Positions 9,701-19,584 are shown, counted from the stretch's first letter. The stretch is 64,000 nucleotides of DNA from Planctomycetota bacterium (GCA_026692865.1 JAPLNI010000028.1:62001-126000), one strand, 5' to 3'. Program-made: numbers and translations. The notes: generated by a model not told the origin, from the letters alone.

Positions 9701-11035
9701 CGGATAGACGCTGTAGCCGGACAAGTTTCGGCGGATAACAACTTTAGCGAAATCTTGGTTGCAGTCGCTCCTTCCCAACCACCGCGTCCGCCTGCACCAC
9801 CGATTCCACCTCAGCAGCCTCCGTTTGTACCACCTCCGGTCAATGGAAATCCAACACCTCCATTCGAGCGAATGCTGATGGCGCCACCTCCCGGACCAGA
9901 GGTTCTTCCTCTTTTGGTCGCAGGCGGAGTCAACGCGCAGTACTCGTGGCACCTCAGTATCATCAATGCGGGAATGCCTCGAGGGTCGGTGGTTGGGAAG
10001 CCGCTCACAAGACAACGATTGGCGAGTTCGACAGCAGTCCTCGATTCACAAAACTGGACCATTGACGAAGCAAACCCAAGTCAGTGGACTTTTGTGTCGA
10101 CAGAGAAAGACAAAATGCAATCGATGCGTCGGCAAGCATTTGACGTCGATGGTGCGACTCCGCTTGCAGGCGATTTTAATGGTGATGGGCAAGATGAACT
10201 TGCGCTTTTCCTGGAAGGGGAATGGCTGATCGACATCAACGGTAACGGCCGTTGGGATAAAGGGGACATGTGGGCCAAGCTTGGAGCCGAGGAAGACCTT
10301 CCCGTGATCGGCGATTGGGATGGCGACGGTAAAGATGACATTGGGATCTTCGGCCCCGAATGGGCAAGCGATAGTAAAGCCCTCGAAAACGAACCTGGCA
10401 TCCCAGATCCAGAAAATCACCTGATAACTAAGCCGAAGAATCTTCCCCCCGAAGAACTCCTGGTGGGAATCAAGAGTATTGATGAATCGGTGACAGATTA
10501 CGTAGCCGGCAACACTGATATCACCACTGAAGTGATTTCGGATGAAGAACGACTTTTGCAGCGATCTATCCTCGGCCCTGGACGTTCAGATGTAATCGAT
10601 CACGTTTTCCGCTTTGGTATCAAAGAAGACCAACCTGTCACAGGTGATTTCAACGGTGCTGGGATTAGTACCATCGGAATTTTCAGCGGTGGTAAATGGA
10701 GATTAGATGTCAACGGTGATGGTCGGTTTACGCAAGATATCGATAAGCAATTCGAGTTTGGGAAGCCCGGCGATATTGCAGTTGTCGGCGATTTTGACGG
10801 CGATGGAATTGACGAAGTCGCAGTAATTCGTGGCAACCAGATGCTTGTCGATAGCAATAGAAATCAACAACTCGACATTACAGATCGCGTATATGAACTC
10901 GAAGGCGAAGGCGACCAAGCGATCGTTGGCGATTTCGACGGCGATGGAAAAGACGAAGCCGCGTTGATGGACCGTACGACTCCAAATAGGCAAGGATTGA
11001 ACGTAATCCCACGTGAAGCAAGAAAAGCGGGCTAG
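6716..11035 (+). CDS. Giant surface protein: LEPR-like motif, six SdrD-B-type repeats, FG-GAP-like C-terminus
   Basis: 1439 residues. Start is TTG 6716, chosen because GGAGGT at 6705-6710 is placed 5 nt before it. The N-terminus contains FETLERRCMFDAAP, close to the planctomycete LEPR-XLL motif of exported giant proteins. Six Cna-B/SdrD-B-like modules begin near residues 259, 385, 504, 621, 738 and 849, each with SG-x-VF-x-D, GV-x-(I/V)EL, YxFxxLPPGTY and YNFxE features. A proline-rich linker (about 1020-1060) follows. The last 300 residues repeat GDFDGDGKDE-type calcium-loop units as in FG-GAP/VCBS propellers. Likely a cell-surface or matrix protein; no sortase signal is seen. Confidence 0.85.
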   Translation: MTWKNPFRSWKREHAIPTIPTKHVATELPKRISRKTTFETLERRCMFDAAPIWVGGVYVESDIGSDFHGDDLYIGFTGGAANTQLTKIIINTDQDVTGISRGDNLFDTVDGGRGADHSFGFKVERLMARDPNAKVTASVSDGSMQLILTFENFYAGDLLVFSIDVDEVQIYSLTGPQDLNTINDGLDPIASGVEFQGSNLEAFFKAPNYEDIQGQSTYMNRYDALIAPGNLQLPADDAGGLRDRSAGTAFTVTQIPKPISIAGTVFVDNNINLIRDPGDQPLEGVSLELFRKEGNQYITTGFKTTTNAQGNYEFGLNLKLPPGTYQVRETQPNGYYSVGATPGVINGVTPTGKTVADNKDILTEVVIPLGDQRVTRLDFAEALPVRISGFVYVDSDDDGTRDSGEAGIAGVDLQLIGINTLVPVATQTFRTRADGSYEFTNLPPGTYRVVEASQPADYFDGKDTVGRVDGTPRGQYVLNDQLTEIFLNGSDVGTEYNFGELPPSSLSGQVCLSLPGFDCFSTLPGSKEPIAGVKIELLNSSGTLIATTQTDVDGKYRFDKLPSGVYTIVETTPANVIDGGSKVGTINGLTNGVTAGSSRITGVTVGPGQDGVNYDFCEKMPASLSGHAFEDANDNGVRQSTERMIEGVRIELFDSDGIKVAEQLTDATGAYSFGFLKPGTYTIVESQPVGYIDGKDQVGTILGATVGLVDSASDTFSQIVLPAGRSGINYDFGELQTGSISGTVFIDPNKDGLPQPGEPRLPGVRVELIDRNGIILQTTTTNQDGFYRFNGLPPGEYSVREIQPVDYYDGPDYIGTGGGTKPTNDTISTIPLFSGQSLVEYNFTEIPPAIISGYVFQDGETLVTADGQPPPKLRPFRDGLKTADDTPIRGVTLELRRLSGEKVRSTAALPGTYTTEFIQVVTDADGYFEFTGIQDGSYNVYQVQPDAYFDGLDTPGSTNSFAVNSEDEITDPSQQALLDSLRTDAATDPRNNAILRIDAVAGQVSADNNFSEILVAVAPSQPPRPPAPPIPPQQPPFVPPPVNGNPTPPFERMLMAPPPGPEVLPLLVAGGVNAQYSWHLSIINAGMPRGSVVGKPLTRQRLASSTAVLDSQNWTIDEANPSQWTFVSTEKDKMQSMRRQAFDVDGATPLAGDFNGDGQDELALFLEGEWLIDINGNGRWDKGDMWAKLGAEEDLPVIGDWDGDGKDDIGIFGPEWASDSKALENEPGIPDPENHLITKPKNLPPEELLVGIKSIDESVTDYVAGNTDITTEVISDEERLLQRSILGPGRSDVIDHVFRFGIKEDQPVTGDFNGAGISTIGIFSGGKWRLDVNGDGRFTQDIDKQFEFGKPGDIAVVGDFDGDGIDEVAVIRGNQMLVDSNRNQQLDITDRVYELEGEGDQAIVGDFDGDGKDEAALMDRTTPNRQGLNVIPREARKAG

Positions 11036-11040
11036 CAACA

Positions 11041-11401
11041 CTTTGGAGTGCTCCCTTTGGAGTGCTCCGGCTCGGCGGAGCTTTGGGGGAAGCGACTTTA
11101 CCACAAAGACTGGGTTCCTCGCGCGTCAACAACGCGCACCAAGCGATCAAGTTTAGCTATGAAGTGAATCTCTTTCTTCCCAGAACATCTCACAAGAAAA
11201 AGCGGCGACAAGTCACCGCACTCAAAAGTTTGGAGTGCTCCGGCTCGGCGGAGCTTTGGGGGAAGCGACTTAACCACAAAGACGACGTTCCTAGCAGGTC
11301 AATAACGCGGACCAAGCGATCAAGTTTAGCTATGAAGTGAATCTCTTTCTTCCCAGAACATCTCACAAGAAAAAGCGGCGACAAGTCACCGCACTTAAAA
11401 A
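11041..11401. repeat. Tandem duplication of a 173-bp structured unit
   Basis: Unit 1 spans 11056-11228 and unit 2 spans 11229-11401. They differ mainly in a 30-bp central patch. Each holds two palindromes: GCTCCG/CGGAGC around GCTCGG, and GCGGCGACaaGTCACCGC. A further 14-bp piece, CTTTGGAGTGCTCC, is duplicated at 11041-11054 and 11055-11068. Unit 2 abuts the stop codon of the epimerase gene. It fills the gap between convergent genes and contains no gene. Confidence 0.8.
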
Positions 11402-12376
11402 CTAACGCAACTTTTCCTTCCACACGTCTTTGATAATCGTGCTTAAGTCTTTCATCGGCTTATAGTCGATCGTGCTACGTATGCGAGTTAAGTCCGGCAC
11501 ACGACGTCGAATGTCTTCAAAATCTGCATCATAGGCTGCTGTATAAGACTGATATTCGATCTTTACCTCAGGATTGATGATTTCTTGAACATGCTTGGCG
11601 AGTTCTAGAATCGACACCGGGGAATCCGAGCCAATGTTGTAAACTCGACCGTGCGCGGCTGGCGTCTCGGTGAGAGTAACAACCGCCGCGATTACGTCCG
11701 CGACGTGCGCAAAGCAACGTTGTTGATTGCCATCGTCGTGAACAATAATCGGGTTGCCTGACATCGCGGATTCGACGAATCTTGGAAGCACCATCCCGTA
11801 AGCACCGGTTTGTCTGGGCCCGACGACATTAAAGAAGCGTCCGATGACGACAGGGAGGTTGCACTCGCGAACACAGGCCAACGCGAGGAACTCGTCGATT
11901 GCTTTGCTCGCGCCGTAGCTCCATCGGGGTTTTGTCGTAGCTCCAAAGACCAAATCATCCTGCTCGTTCCAGATTGGCTTCGGGTTTTTTCCGTAAACTT
12001 CACTCGTGCTTGCAAGGAACAGCGGTACATTTCGACCTGCGGATTGTTCTTTGCGAAGAGCTTCTAAAAGGAGTTGTGTGGGGTAGATGTTTCGGTGAAT
12101 AGTCTCGATCGGATGTGCGGCTATCAGAGCGACACCGACCGCGGCGGCCAAGTGATAGACCGCGTCTGCTTGCGAGCAAACTTCAGCAACCAAGGCTGGG
12201 TCCGAGAGGTCACGATGAATAACCTTCAAATTAGGGTGGTCAGCCACATGGGCAAGATTAGCCGATCGCCCCGTGCTGAGGTCATCCACAATGGTCACGT
12301 GATCGCCACGTCCCAGAAACAAGTCGGTGAGATGCGAGCCGATGAAACCCGAGCCGCCCGTAACCAAAATCCGCAT
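11402..12376 (-). CDS. NAD-dependent epimerase/dehydratase (sugar-nucleotide SDR)
   Basis: About 324 residues from ATG 12376, where MRILVTGGSGFIGSHL starts exactly with the family's Rossmann motif; the open frame runs 17 codons further upstream. Extended short-chain dehydrogenase: GGSGFIG dinucleotide loop, DDLSTG acidic turn, YHLAA, then a Ser (LASTSEVYG) and Tyr-Lys pair (SYGASK) of the catalytic triad, RFFNVVGPRQ and the YNIGSD C-terminal block. These place it with UDP-glucose epimerases and UDP-glucuronate decarboxylases; the exact substrate is open. No glycan genes sit beside it in this part of the window. Confidence 0.85.
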   Translation of the reverse strand: MRILVTGGSGFIGSHLTDLFLGRGDHVTIVDDLSTGRSANLAHVADHPNLKVIHRDLSDPALVAEVCSQADAVYHLAAAVGVALIAAHPIETIHRNIYPTQLLLEALRKEQSAGRNVPLFLASTSEVYGKNPKPIWNEQDDLVFGATTKPRWSYGASKAIDEFLALACVRECNLPVVIGRFFNVVGPRQTGAYGMVLPRFVESAMSGNPIIVHDDGNQQRCFAHVADVIAAVVTLTETPAAHGRVYNIGSDSPVSILELAKHVQEIINPEVKIEYQSYTAAYDADFEDIRRRVPDLTRIRSTIDYKPMKDLSTIIKDVWKEKLR

Positions 12377-12717
12377 GAAGTTTATCGCTGAAAGAAAATG
12401 GGTTGTGGATGAGAACGCGTCAAACAAATGGGATTGCTGAGAAGCGAACCGTGAAGCACTAGTTTACCATCGGAATCGGTTTTCTCGTCAGCGGAGTCAA
12501 GAAACTCGTATCAGCTGTTGGACCTTACTGTCAGCCAAGGAAAACATGGACAAGTCGTTATAATCCTACCGATTCCATCAAGGATACGTTAGATTGAGTT
12601 TAGCGTTCAGTGCAGTGAGTGGATGCGAAAGGTGCTAGCAAACTCCGATCGCTTGGTATTCGATAAACTCGGTATTCGATAAACTCGGTGTTCGATAAAA
12701 ATGGGAAGCTGGATCTG
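12377..12717. other. Divergent intergenic region upstream of the long TPR gene
   Basis: Between the epimerase start and the TPR protein start. It contains a perfect TATAAT at 12559-12564 on the + strand, without a convincing -35 at 17 bp, and three tandem 16-bp units at 12655-12702. No gene seen. Confidence 0.4.
12655..12702. repeat. Three tandem 16-bp repeats before the TPR gene
   Basis: GGTATTCGATAAACTC occurs twice without gap (12655-12670, 12671-12686) and a third diverged unit follows (12687-12702). The array ends 15 bp before ATG 12718, so unit number sets the leader length. Confidence 0.75.
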
Positions 12718-15700
12718 ATGCGAAAATCTGTACGACTCCGACGGAACCAAATGGCGGCTCGCAAGTTTTTCGCGGCGATTATCATTGGCCAAATAGCTTC
12801 GATGACGGCAGAAGACGTCGCAGCCCAACGACCAACTCCCAGACCGCAGCCGTCCAACACGAGGCCCGTCCCCCCGAAACCCAGTCAGGTTCCGCCTCGT
12901 AAGTTAAACGATGCAGAGAAAGCGGCTCAATCGGTCCTGAATGCCTATACCGATGCGGCCAATTTTCAAAACAGCGGTGCCTATGCCTTAGCGATTGACG
13001 CTTGGCAAAGACTCCTGGTCGCGTATCCAAAAGATGCGTTAGCTTCCAAGGCGCGGCATTACCTTGGCATCTGCTATCTCCAAGGCGAATCGCCTAACTA
13101 TGAAAGAGCGATTGAGAATCTCCGCGGCGCGTTACAAGACCCCACGCTCGAGGTTCGCGAGGAATCTCTAATGAATTTCGGCAGGGCTCTTTTCGATTCG
13201 TCGATGGATGCTGAACCCGAAGTCAAAAAACAGCGACTTCAAGAGTCTTCAGTCATCTTCGCAAAGTTCCTCGAGAACTACTCGGATGGAAGTTTTGCGG
13301 ATCAAGCCCTCTTCTATGCGGGCGAGGCAGAGTATCAACTTGGACGTCTCGACAAAGCAACCTCGCTCTTTCGCCGATTGACCGACGGAACCGCCTACAG
13401 TAAGTCTCCGATGCGGAGCGATGCTCTTTTCTCGTTGGGGGTTGTCTATGATGAACAAAAACAGAGCAAGTTAGCAGGGGAGGCTTACGAGAGCTTCTTG
13501 AAGTCGTATCCGGAGCACCGATTTGTTCGTGAAGTCCGCTTGCGATTGGCAGAAAACAAACTTGGAGCAAATGATTTCAAAGCGGCAGTGGATCTGTTCG
13601 CGAAAGTTGCATCCGCTGATAATGGTCCATTGCAAGATTATGTTCTCTACCGCTACGGATACGCATTGGCGAAAGCCGGTGACTACTCTGAGTCATCAGC
13701 CATTTATCGTAAACTGAGTGATCAGTTCCCGGACTCAAAGTACTCCGCGGGTGCATCTTTGGCCGCTGGCCAAGCGCTGATGCGAGATAAAAAGTACGAC
13801 GGAGCTATTCAATACTTCGAGCGACTTGTTCCAAACAAAGACGACACGTCCGCCGAGGCAGCCCACCTCATTTGCCAGATTGCGATGATGCAGAATCGTC
13901 CGCAAGAGGCTGTGAAAGTTGCTCGTGATGCGGTGGAATGGGCTGGAAAATCCCCTCGCATTGTCGCTCTGAAAATGGATTTGGCTGAGGCGTTGGCGAC
14001 CGATGAAAAATCGGCTGCAGAAGCACGTTCGATGTTCGAGCAGATCGCTGTTGAACATGCCGACGATCCACAAGCTGCTCCCCGAGCAACCTATAATGTA
14101 GCATTCGCCGCACTCCAATCGGGTGACATCGTTGAAGCACGCCGATGGAGCCAGTTATTCTCGCAACGATATCCACAAGACGCCCTCGCTCCCGATGTTG
14201 CTTACATTTTCGCGGAGTCGACACTGCAACTTGGTCAACATGCGGAAGCAGCAACTTCGCTTCAGCAACTGATCTCGGGACAGCCGAACAACCCCATGAT
14301 TGCCGATTGGAAATTACGGCTCACTCACGCTCGCTACATCGGAGACGAACTAGATGAAGCAATCCGACTAGCCAACGAGCTCATCAAAACTTCTGACAAG
14401 AAAAACATTCAGGCCGAGGCTTACTTCTTGCTAGGCGCGTCGCTACTTAAGCAAGAGAAGTTTAAAGCCGCTGAAGAGGCTCTCAAGCAATCGATCAAGG
14501 AATCTCCTTCATGGGCACAAGCCGATGAAGCTCACCTCATCCTTGCTCAGTCACAGAGCAAGCAGAACAAGGTCGACGACGCGAAGTCCACTTTGCAGAT
14601 GCTCGTTAAGTCTTTTCCAAGCAGTCGCTTCAAACAACAAGCCGAGTTTCGACTCGGGCAGTTGTCGGCATCAACAGGCGACCTGAAGCAGGCCCTCGCA
14701 TCCTACGATGCTGTTATCTCCAACGATCGCGATAAGTCTTTGAAGGACTTTGCAAGCTACGGCAAGGCTTGGGTTCTGATGCAGCAGCAAAACTATGATC
14801 CGGCTGTCAAATTATTGCGACCGCTTGCTGTAAGTGATCGTAAAGATTCACTTGGTGCCGAATCACGTTTGGCTCTTGCGGTTAGCCTTCGCAATCTTGG
14901 CAAGGTTGAAGAGGCCGTCGAATCGCTCGAAACCATGAGCCAAGATCCGAGTCTTGGTGTACCACTAGCGAAGAGTCTCTATGAGCTTGGCATTGGTCAG
15001 GTTGAACTGAAGCAATACGAAGCAGCAGCGAGTACTTTCAAACGGCTACTCAACGATTTTCCTGCCAATGAAAACACAGAGAAGGTCTTGTATGAGTATG
15101 CCTGGTCTTTGAAGGAGACGAATCAAAACCCAGAAGCGCTCTCGGCTTTCATGCGAATATCCAAGGAATACCCTGATAGTCCGCTTGCCGCCGAAGCGGA
15201 TTACCATATCGGTCAATCGAATTACGATGCGGGCGATTTTGATAAAGCGATCAACGCGTACCAGCTCGCAGTCGGCCGCACTGAGGATGACTTACTTCGC
15301 GAGAAATCAATCTACAAGCTGGGCTGGACATACTTCCAAAAGAAGGATTTCGAGCAATCCGCGAAACAATTTGCTGAGCAAGTCCGCGATTTCCCGAACA
15401 GCTCGCTGGTCATCGAGTCCTACTTCATGCAAGCCGAATGTAAGATGAAGACGCAGCAGTTCGCCGATGCGTTATCGATATACCAAAAGGCTCGATCCGC
15501 ATTGGAAGCAGGTAAAATCGATCCTTCCGCGACAAGCCAACAGATACAAAGTTTAATTTATCTTCACGGTGCACAAGCGGCTCGAGAAGTGAAGAAGTGG
15601 CCGATCGCGGACGGTTGGTTAGCAGAAATGATGAAGCGATATCCGGAAACGGAATATAAACCCTTTGCACTCTACGAACAGGCTTACTCAGCACAAAACC

Positions 15701-16095
15701 AACGCAAACTTCCAATCGCTATCGACCTATACAGTCAAGTCGCCGACAACTATCGAAATGACATCGGTGCTAGGTCGCGATTCATGCTTGGCGAGCTCTA
15801 CTTCGCTGAACGCGACTTTGCTAAAGCCGTACCGGAGTTCGAGAGAACTATGTACGGATACGGAGCAACTCAAGCGCCACCGGACATTAAGAACTGGCAA
15901 GCCCGAGCTGCGATCGAAGCTGGCCGCTGTAGCGAAGTGCTGATCGGCGATTTATCCGGACAGCGACAATCAAAAGCCATCGAGATCGCGAAGAACTTCT
16001 ATCAATTCGTGATCGAAAAACATCCAGAGCACGAATTAGTCTCGCAAGCGAAAGCTAGAATCGCTGAACTCGATCGCATCGTCGGTAAGAAATAA
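12718..16095 (+). CDS. Very long exported TPR-repeat protein
   Basis: 1126 residues from ATG 12718, preceded by GGGAAG nine bases upstream; a GTG at 12688 is in frame but lies inside the 16-bp repeat array. The N-terminus (FFAAIIIGQIASM followed by AQRP) looks like a signal peptide. Nearly the whole chain is TPR-type helices, with many repeats of the form Y-x-x-A-I-x-x-W/F-x-x-L and P-x-S-x-x-A-x-x-A, for example ALASYDAVISNDRD, AINAYQLAVGRT and AISIYQ-like units. The spacing resembles the YbgF/BamD-type outer-membrane scaffolds. A strong hairpin closes the gene. Confidence 0.8.
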   Translation: MRKSVRLRRNQMAARKFFAAIIIGQIASMTAEDVAAQRPTPRPQPSNTRPVPPKPSQVPPRKLNDAEKAAQSVLNAYTDAANFQNSGAYALAIDAWQRLLVAYPKDALASKARHYLGICYLQGESPNYERAIENLRGALQDPTLEVREESLMNFGRALFDSSMDAEPEVKKQRLQESSVIFAKFLENYSDGSFADQALFYAGEAEYQLGRLDKATSLFRRLTDGTAYSKSPMRSDALFSLGVVYDEQKQSKLAGEAYESFLKSYPEHRFVREVRLRLAENKLGANDFKAAVDLFAKVASADNGPLQDYVLYRYGYALAKAGDYSESSAIYRKLSDQFPDSKYSAGASLAAGQALMRDKKYDGAIQYFERLVPNKDDTSAEAAHLICQIAMMQNRPQEAVKVARDAVEWAGKSPRIVALKMDLAEALATDEKSAAEARSMFEQIAVEHADDPQAAPRATYNVAFAALQSGDIVEARRWSQLFSQRYPQDALAPDVAYIFAESTLQLGQHAEAATSLQQLISGQPNNPMIADWKLRLTHARYIGDELDEAIRLANELIKTSDKKNIQAEAYFLLGASLLKQEKFKAAEEALKQSIKESPSWAQADEAHLILAQSQSKQNKVDDAKSTLQMLVKSFPSSRFKQQAEFRLGQLSASTGDLKQALASYDAVISNDRDKSLKDFASYGKAWVLMQQQNYDPAVKLLRPLAVSDRKDSLGAESRLALAVSLRNLGKVEEAVESLETMSQDPSLGVPLAKSLYELGIGQVELKQYEAAASTFKRLLNDFPANENTEKVLYEYAWSLKETNQNPEALSAFMRISKEYPDSPLAAEADYHIGQSNYDAGDFDKAINAYQLAVGRTEDDLLREKSIYKLGWTYFQKKDFEQSAKQFAEQVRDFPNSSLVIESYFMQAECKMKTQQFADALSIYQKARSALEAGKIDPSATSQQIQSLIYLHGAQAAREVKKWPIADGWLAEMMKRYPETEYKPFALYEQAYSAQNQRKLPIAIDLYSQVADNYRNDIGARSRFMLGELYFAERDFAKAVPEFERTMYGYGATQAPPDIKNWQARAAIEAGRCSEVLIGDLSGQRQSKAIEIAKNFYQFVIEKHPEHELVSQAKARIAELDRIVGKK

Positions 16096-16129
16096 CAGCC
16101 GAGGTATTGGCGTTTTACTTGGCCAAATT

Positions 16130-16160
16130 TCTCCGCAATCTTGATTTTAGATTGCGGAGA
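16130..16160. terminator. Bidirectional hairpin terminator
   Basis: Perfect 12-bp stem TCTCCGCAATCT/AGATTGCGGAGA with a 7-nt loop, placed between the convergent TPR gene (stop 16095) and the sigma factor gene (stop 16185). T-rich tracts are short on both sides. Confidence 0.6.
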
Positions 16161-16184
16161 GAAAGCGTCAGTGAGGTTCTTACC

Positions 16185-17840
16185 TTAAACCGATTCGTGA
16201 CTTTCGCTGGTTCCCATGCCTTGGAAAAGGCTCATGTCCAAACCATCGACAAAGCTGGTGAGCGACTTGCTGCGTTGTGGGTGCTGAAGTTTTCGAACGG
16301 CTTTGCTTTCGATTTGTCGAACTCGCTCTCTCGTAACTGAGAAGATTCGACCGACTTCTTCTAGCGTGTATGCATAGCCATCAGCCAAGCCGTATCGAAG
16401 CTTCAAGATTTCTCGTTCGCGATAGTTAAGCGTTTCCATCGCTTCGTTGATGTGTAGTTTGAGCGACTCTTGATTGGTCTCGTACAATGGATCTTCTGTA
16501 CGATGATCTTCTAGGAATTCACCAAAGAAGCTATCGTCGTGCTCACCGACAGGTTGATCGAGCGACAATGGTTGTCGAGCCATCTTCAAAACAATTCGAG
16601 TGTCATCGAGCGAGAGTTTCGCTTGTTGTGCAGTTTCTTCAACCGTTGGTTCGCGTCCAAGAGTCTGAATCAAATCGCGAGTAACTTGACGCACCCTGCT
16701 CATCGTGTCGATCATGTGAATCGGCACGCGGATCGTTCGGCTTTGGTCAGCAATCGCACGGGTGATCGCTTGGCGAATCCACCAAGTTGCATAGGTCGAG
16801 AACTTGAACCCTCGAGCATATTCGAACTTATCGACAGCTCGCATGAGGCCCGTGTTTCCCTCTTGGATCAGGTCCAAGAAGCTTAAACCACGATTGCGAT
16901 ACTTCTTGGCGATCGAAACAACCAATCGGAGGTTGCCTGCAGATAGCTCTCGCTTGGCAGCGTCATACTGTCCGCCGTGCTTACTAACGTTTTCGATACG
17001 ACGTCGAAGTGTTGCTGGGCTTTCATAGGTCATTCTCATCAAGTAGCAAAGCTCTTTGCGAATCGAAGACAACGATTGACCGTCAGCAATTCCTTCTCGC
17101 TCAGCCACAACAAGTCGTCGCTTGAGCAATTGCATCTGAGAGGAGATAGCTTCCAGCTTTTCAAACATTGGCTCCAAGCGATTGGTTCGTAGGTTCATTT
17201 CTTCTACTAATCGCAAAGCCTTGTTTCGTCGTCGAACCAATCGCATCCAAGCGGCCTTGCGTTCGGTAGCGGATGCGTGTCGGCTGACAGCAACATAAAA
17301 GTCATCATGATTGCGAAGTAAGAGATGACGAAGTGTCTTAATGTTCGGCCCGATCCGCTTCATAATCGCGGTCTTTTCAGCAGCGTTTGTAACGCTGACT
17401 TCAATGGTTCGGTCAAGTCGCAACTTGCCGTCGCGAACTTGCTCTAAAAGTCTTGTTGCTCCTTGCAACATAAAATCTGTCGCAACCATCCAGCGACGAT
17501 ACTCAGTTCGAGTTCGTTCAATATTCTTGGCGTAAGCGACTTCTTCAAAACGTGTTAGCAAGGGAATCTGTCCCATTTGCATCAAATACATTCGAACTGG
17601 ATCGTCAGTCGGGTCGGTGCTCGTGACAAGCTCTTCTTCCTCGATCTCGTCGACACATTCGCCTTCCAGATCGTCAATCTCTTCTTCTTCGTCTTCTTCG
17701 TCTTCCAAATCATCGTTGACATCAACAATCGCTGCGTGATCATCCAATCCAAACACGTCATCGCTTTCAAGACCAGGAGCGATCGATTCGCCTCGGCGAG
17801 GAGCTTGAATTTTCTTGCGTTGTGTGAATCGCTTTGTCAT
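16185..17840 (-). CDS. RNA polymerase sigma-70 factor, primary type
   Basis: 551 residues, the length of a housekeeping sigma. Region 1.2 begins about residue 76 ([17 protein letters not shown]). Region 2 is at about 300-375: [34 protein letters not shown] and [16 protein letters not shown], the -10 recognition helix. Region 3 (IRVPIHM) follows, and region 4 ends with [21 protein letters not shown], the -35 recognition helix. Before region 1.2 lies a strongly acidic stretch (ED-rich, about residues 40-70). This is the set expected of RpoD/SigA. Whether it is the only one in the genome cannot be judged, so I leave the symbol blank. Confidence 0.92.
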   Translation of the reverse strand: MTKRFTQRKKIQAPRRGESIAPGLESDDVFGLDDHAAIVDVNDDLEDEEDEEEEIDDLEGECVDEIEEEELVTSTDPTDDPVRMYLMQMGQIPLLTRFEEVAYAKNIERTRTEYRRWMVATDFMLQGATRLLEQVRDGKLRLDRTIEVSVTNAAEKTAIMKRIGPNIKTLRHLLLRNHDDFYVAVSRHASATERKAAWMRLVRRRNKALRLVEEMNLRTNRLEPMFEKLEAISSQMQLLKRRLVVAEREGIADGQSLSSIRKELCYLMRMTYESPATLRRRIENVSKHGGQYDAAKRELSAGNLRLVVSIAKKYRNRGLSFLDLIQEGNTGLMRAVDKFEYARGFKFSTYATWWIRQAITRAIADQSRTIRVPIHMIDTMSRVRQVTRDLIQTLGREPTVEETAQQAKLSLDDTRIVLKMARQPLSLDQPVGEHDDSFFGEFLEDHRTEDPLYETNQESLKLHINEAMETLNYREREILKLRYGLADGYAYTLEEVGRIFSVTRERVRQIESKAVRKLQHPQRSKSLTSFVDGLDMSLFQGMGTSESHESV

Positions 17841-18275
17841 AGTATTTGGATTCCGTGTCTGAAGTCACTCGAAGAAGGTCTGATGCCCATCGGATATCCG
17901 ATGTTCCCAACTTGCTATGCAGATTCCATAATGCAGTCGTGGTGCCAAAGCGGGGAGGACGGGGGCTGTTTTCCCCGTAAGTTGTTTTCAATAAACAAGT
18001 TGCAGCGATTTCGTTCGTTGGCACGCTGTTTTGAATGAGGTGTTTTGGCAACATTTCAGGTGGCGTTGGTGGGCTAACAGACGTCGCAAAAAGTCAACAT
18101 GAGTGCCGCCTCGCAGAAATTTCGCCTCAATCCCCTCTTCCCTCATCGGAACCCTTTGGAGCAACTCGACGGGCGGGTAAACTGTCAGAAGTGGGTTCAC
18201 AGCATCTTTTCGCCCACAATTTTTTGCCCATACATTTAGTTCCTGGCCTCCGTCACCATTACTGCTGAAAAACAC
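17841..18275. other. Divergent leader region between sigma factor and ispG
   Basis: 435 bp without a gene. It holds a perfect 16-bp palindrome CATCGGATATCCGATG at 17888-17903 in the presumed sigma-factor leader. Nearer to ispG, a GTGGG/CCCAC hairpin (18191-18217) is followed by six T (18220-18225), about 50 nt before the ispG start, which could be a weak attenuator. Confidence 0.4.
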
Positions 18276-19421
18276 ATGGCAATCCTCCGAAATCCGACTC
18301 GTAGCGTCCGAATTGGCAATATCTCCGTTGGAGCCAATCATCCGATCGCCGTTCAAAGCATGACGGCGACTCATACCACCAACATCGATGCAACAGTCGA
18401 ACTAGTGAACGATCTACAAAGTGCTGGTGCCGCGGTGGTTCGGATTGCCGTCGATAGCGATAAAGATGCCGAGGCACTCGCAGAGATTCGAAAGCAGACC
18501 ACCGCAAACCTGTCGGTAGACTTGCAAGAGAACTACCGACTTGCCGAAAAGGTCGCTCCGCATGTTGACAAAATTCGGTACAACCCCGGACACCTTTATC
18601 ACCACGAGAAGTCGAAACCGTGGCAAGAGAAAGTGCGATACCTGGCAGGGGTTGCAAAGGACAACGATTGCGCGATACGCGTCGGAGTCAACTGCGGAAG
18701 TGTCGATCCGGATAAGAAGTCCAAATTCGACCATGCGGACTCGATCAGCCCCATGATTGAATCGGCTATCGAGCATTGTGAACAACTCGATGCACTCGGG
18801 TTCGATCGCTATGTAGTCTCACTGAAAGATAGTGATCCGACAAAAGTTGTTGAAGTCAACAAACGCTTCGCCTTGCTGAGACCGGATGTGCCTCTGCATT
18901 TAGGAGTCACGGAAGCTGGATTGCCTCCCGATGGAATCATCAAAACGCGAATCGCGTTCGAGCAGCTAATCGGTCGCGGGATTGGCGATACGATTCGAGT
19001 ATCGCTGACCGTACCAAATAACAAAAAGCGTCAAGAGATTCAATCAGGTCAAGAGATCATCGATGACATCTATGCGGGTCGGCTGAGAAGCGTTGTAGCT
19101 CTCAACCCGTCTAAACTAAATATCATCTCCTGTCCGAGCTGTTCACGCGTGGAGAACGAAGCCTTTGTTGAACTTGCCCAACAAGTAAAAGAGATGACCA
19201 ACTACGCCAAAGATTACGCAATCACCATCGCCGTCATGGGATGCCGCGTGAACGGGCCCGGTGAAACCGATGACGCCGATCTGGGGCTTTGGTGCGGCCC
19301 AAACCGTGTGAACCTCAAGCGACGCAGTGAACCACTCGGTGCATTCACATACGAAGAAATTCTCGAAAAACTTCGTACCGAACTGGATCAACTGATCGAG
19401 GAACAAAAGGCAAAAGCCTAA
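18276..19421 (+). CDS. ispG: 4-hydroxy-3-methylbut-2-enyl diphosphate synthase
   Basis: Iron-sulfur enzyme of the MEP isoprenoid pathway that converts methylerythritol cyclodiphosphate to HMBPP. 381 residues. The N-terminal TIM-barrel half starts at [15 protein letters not shown] and includes [10 protein letters not shown] and [14 protein letters not shown]. The C-terminal cluster domain supplies the cysteines Cys286 and Cys289 ([13 protein letters not shown]) and Cys323 ([10 protein letters not shown]), with the conserved Glu in NGPGE. This is the compact bacterial form, without the large plant-type insertion. It is monocistronic by position. ATG 18276 is used; there is no strong Shine-Dalgarno. 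Confidence 0.96.
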   Translation: MAILRNPTRSVRIGNISVGANHPIAVQSMTATHTTNIDATVELVNDLQSAGAAVVRIAVDSDKDAEALAEIRKQTTANLSVDLQENYRLAEKVAPHVDKIRYNPGHLYHHEKSKPWQEKVRYLAGVAKDNDCAIRVGVNCGSVDPDKKSKFDHADSISPMIESAIEHCEQLDALGFDRYVVSLKDSDPTKVVEVNKRFALLRPDVPLHLGVTEAGLPPDGIIKTRIAFEQLIGRGIGDTIRVSLTVPNNKKRQEIQSGQEIIDDIYAGRLRSVVALNPSKLNIISCPSCSRVENEAFVELAQQVKEMTNYAKDYAITIAVMGCRVNGPGETDDADLGLWCGPNRVNLKRRSEPLGAFTYEEILEKLRTELDQLIEEQKAKA

Positions 19422-19584
19422 TGGTTTTTTGTGCTGCTACTGGCGGTTGTTAGTCATTTAACTGACGAAACGGAGCCTTCAGTTGTCTTCACGTTGTTTC
19501 TAAAGTGTGGACTCGCTTCCGCTTCAATCATTCATAGGGACTAGCTTGACTCCTCTCCGCTCTTCAATTTCAAGATCAACATTC

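Noticed and set aside
11062-11423. Frames across the 173-bp tandem repeat
   Set aside because: They exist only because the unit is duplicated and contain the palindromes; no coding signal.
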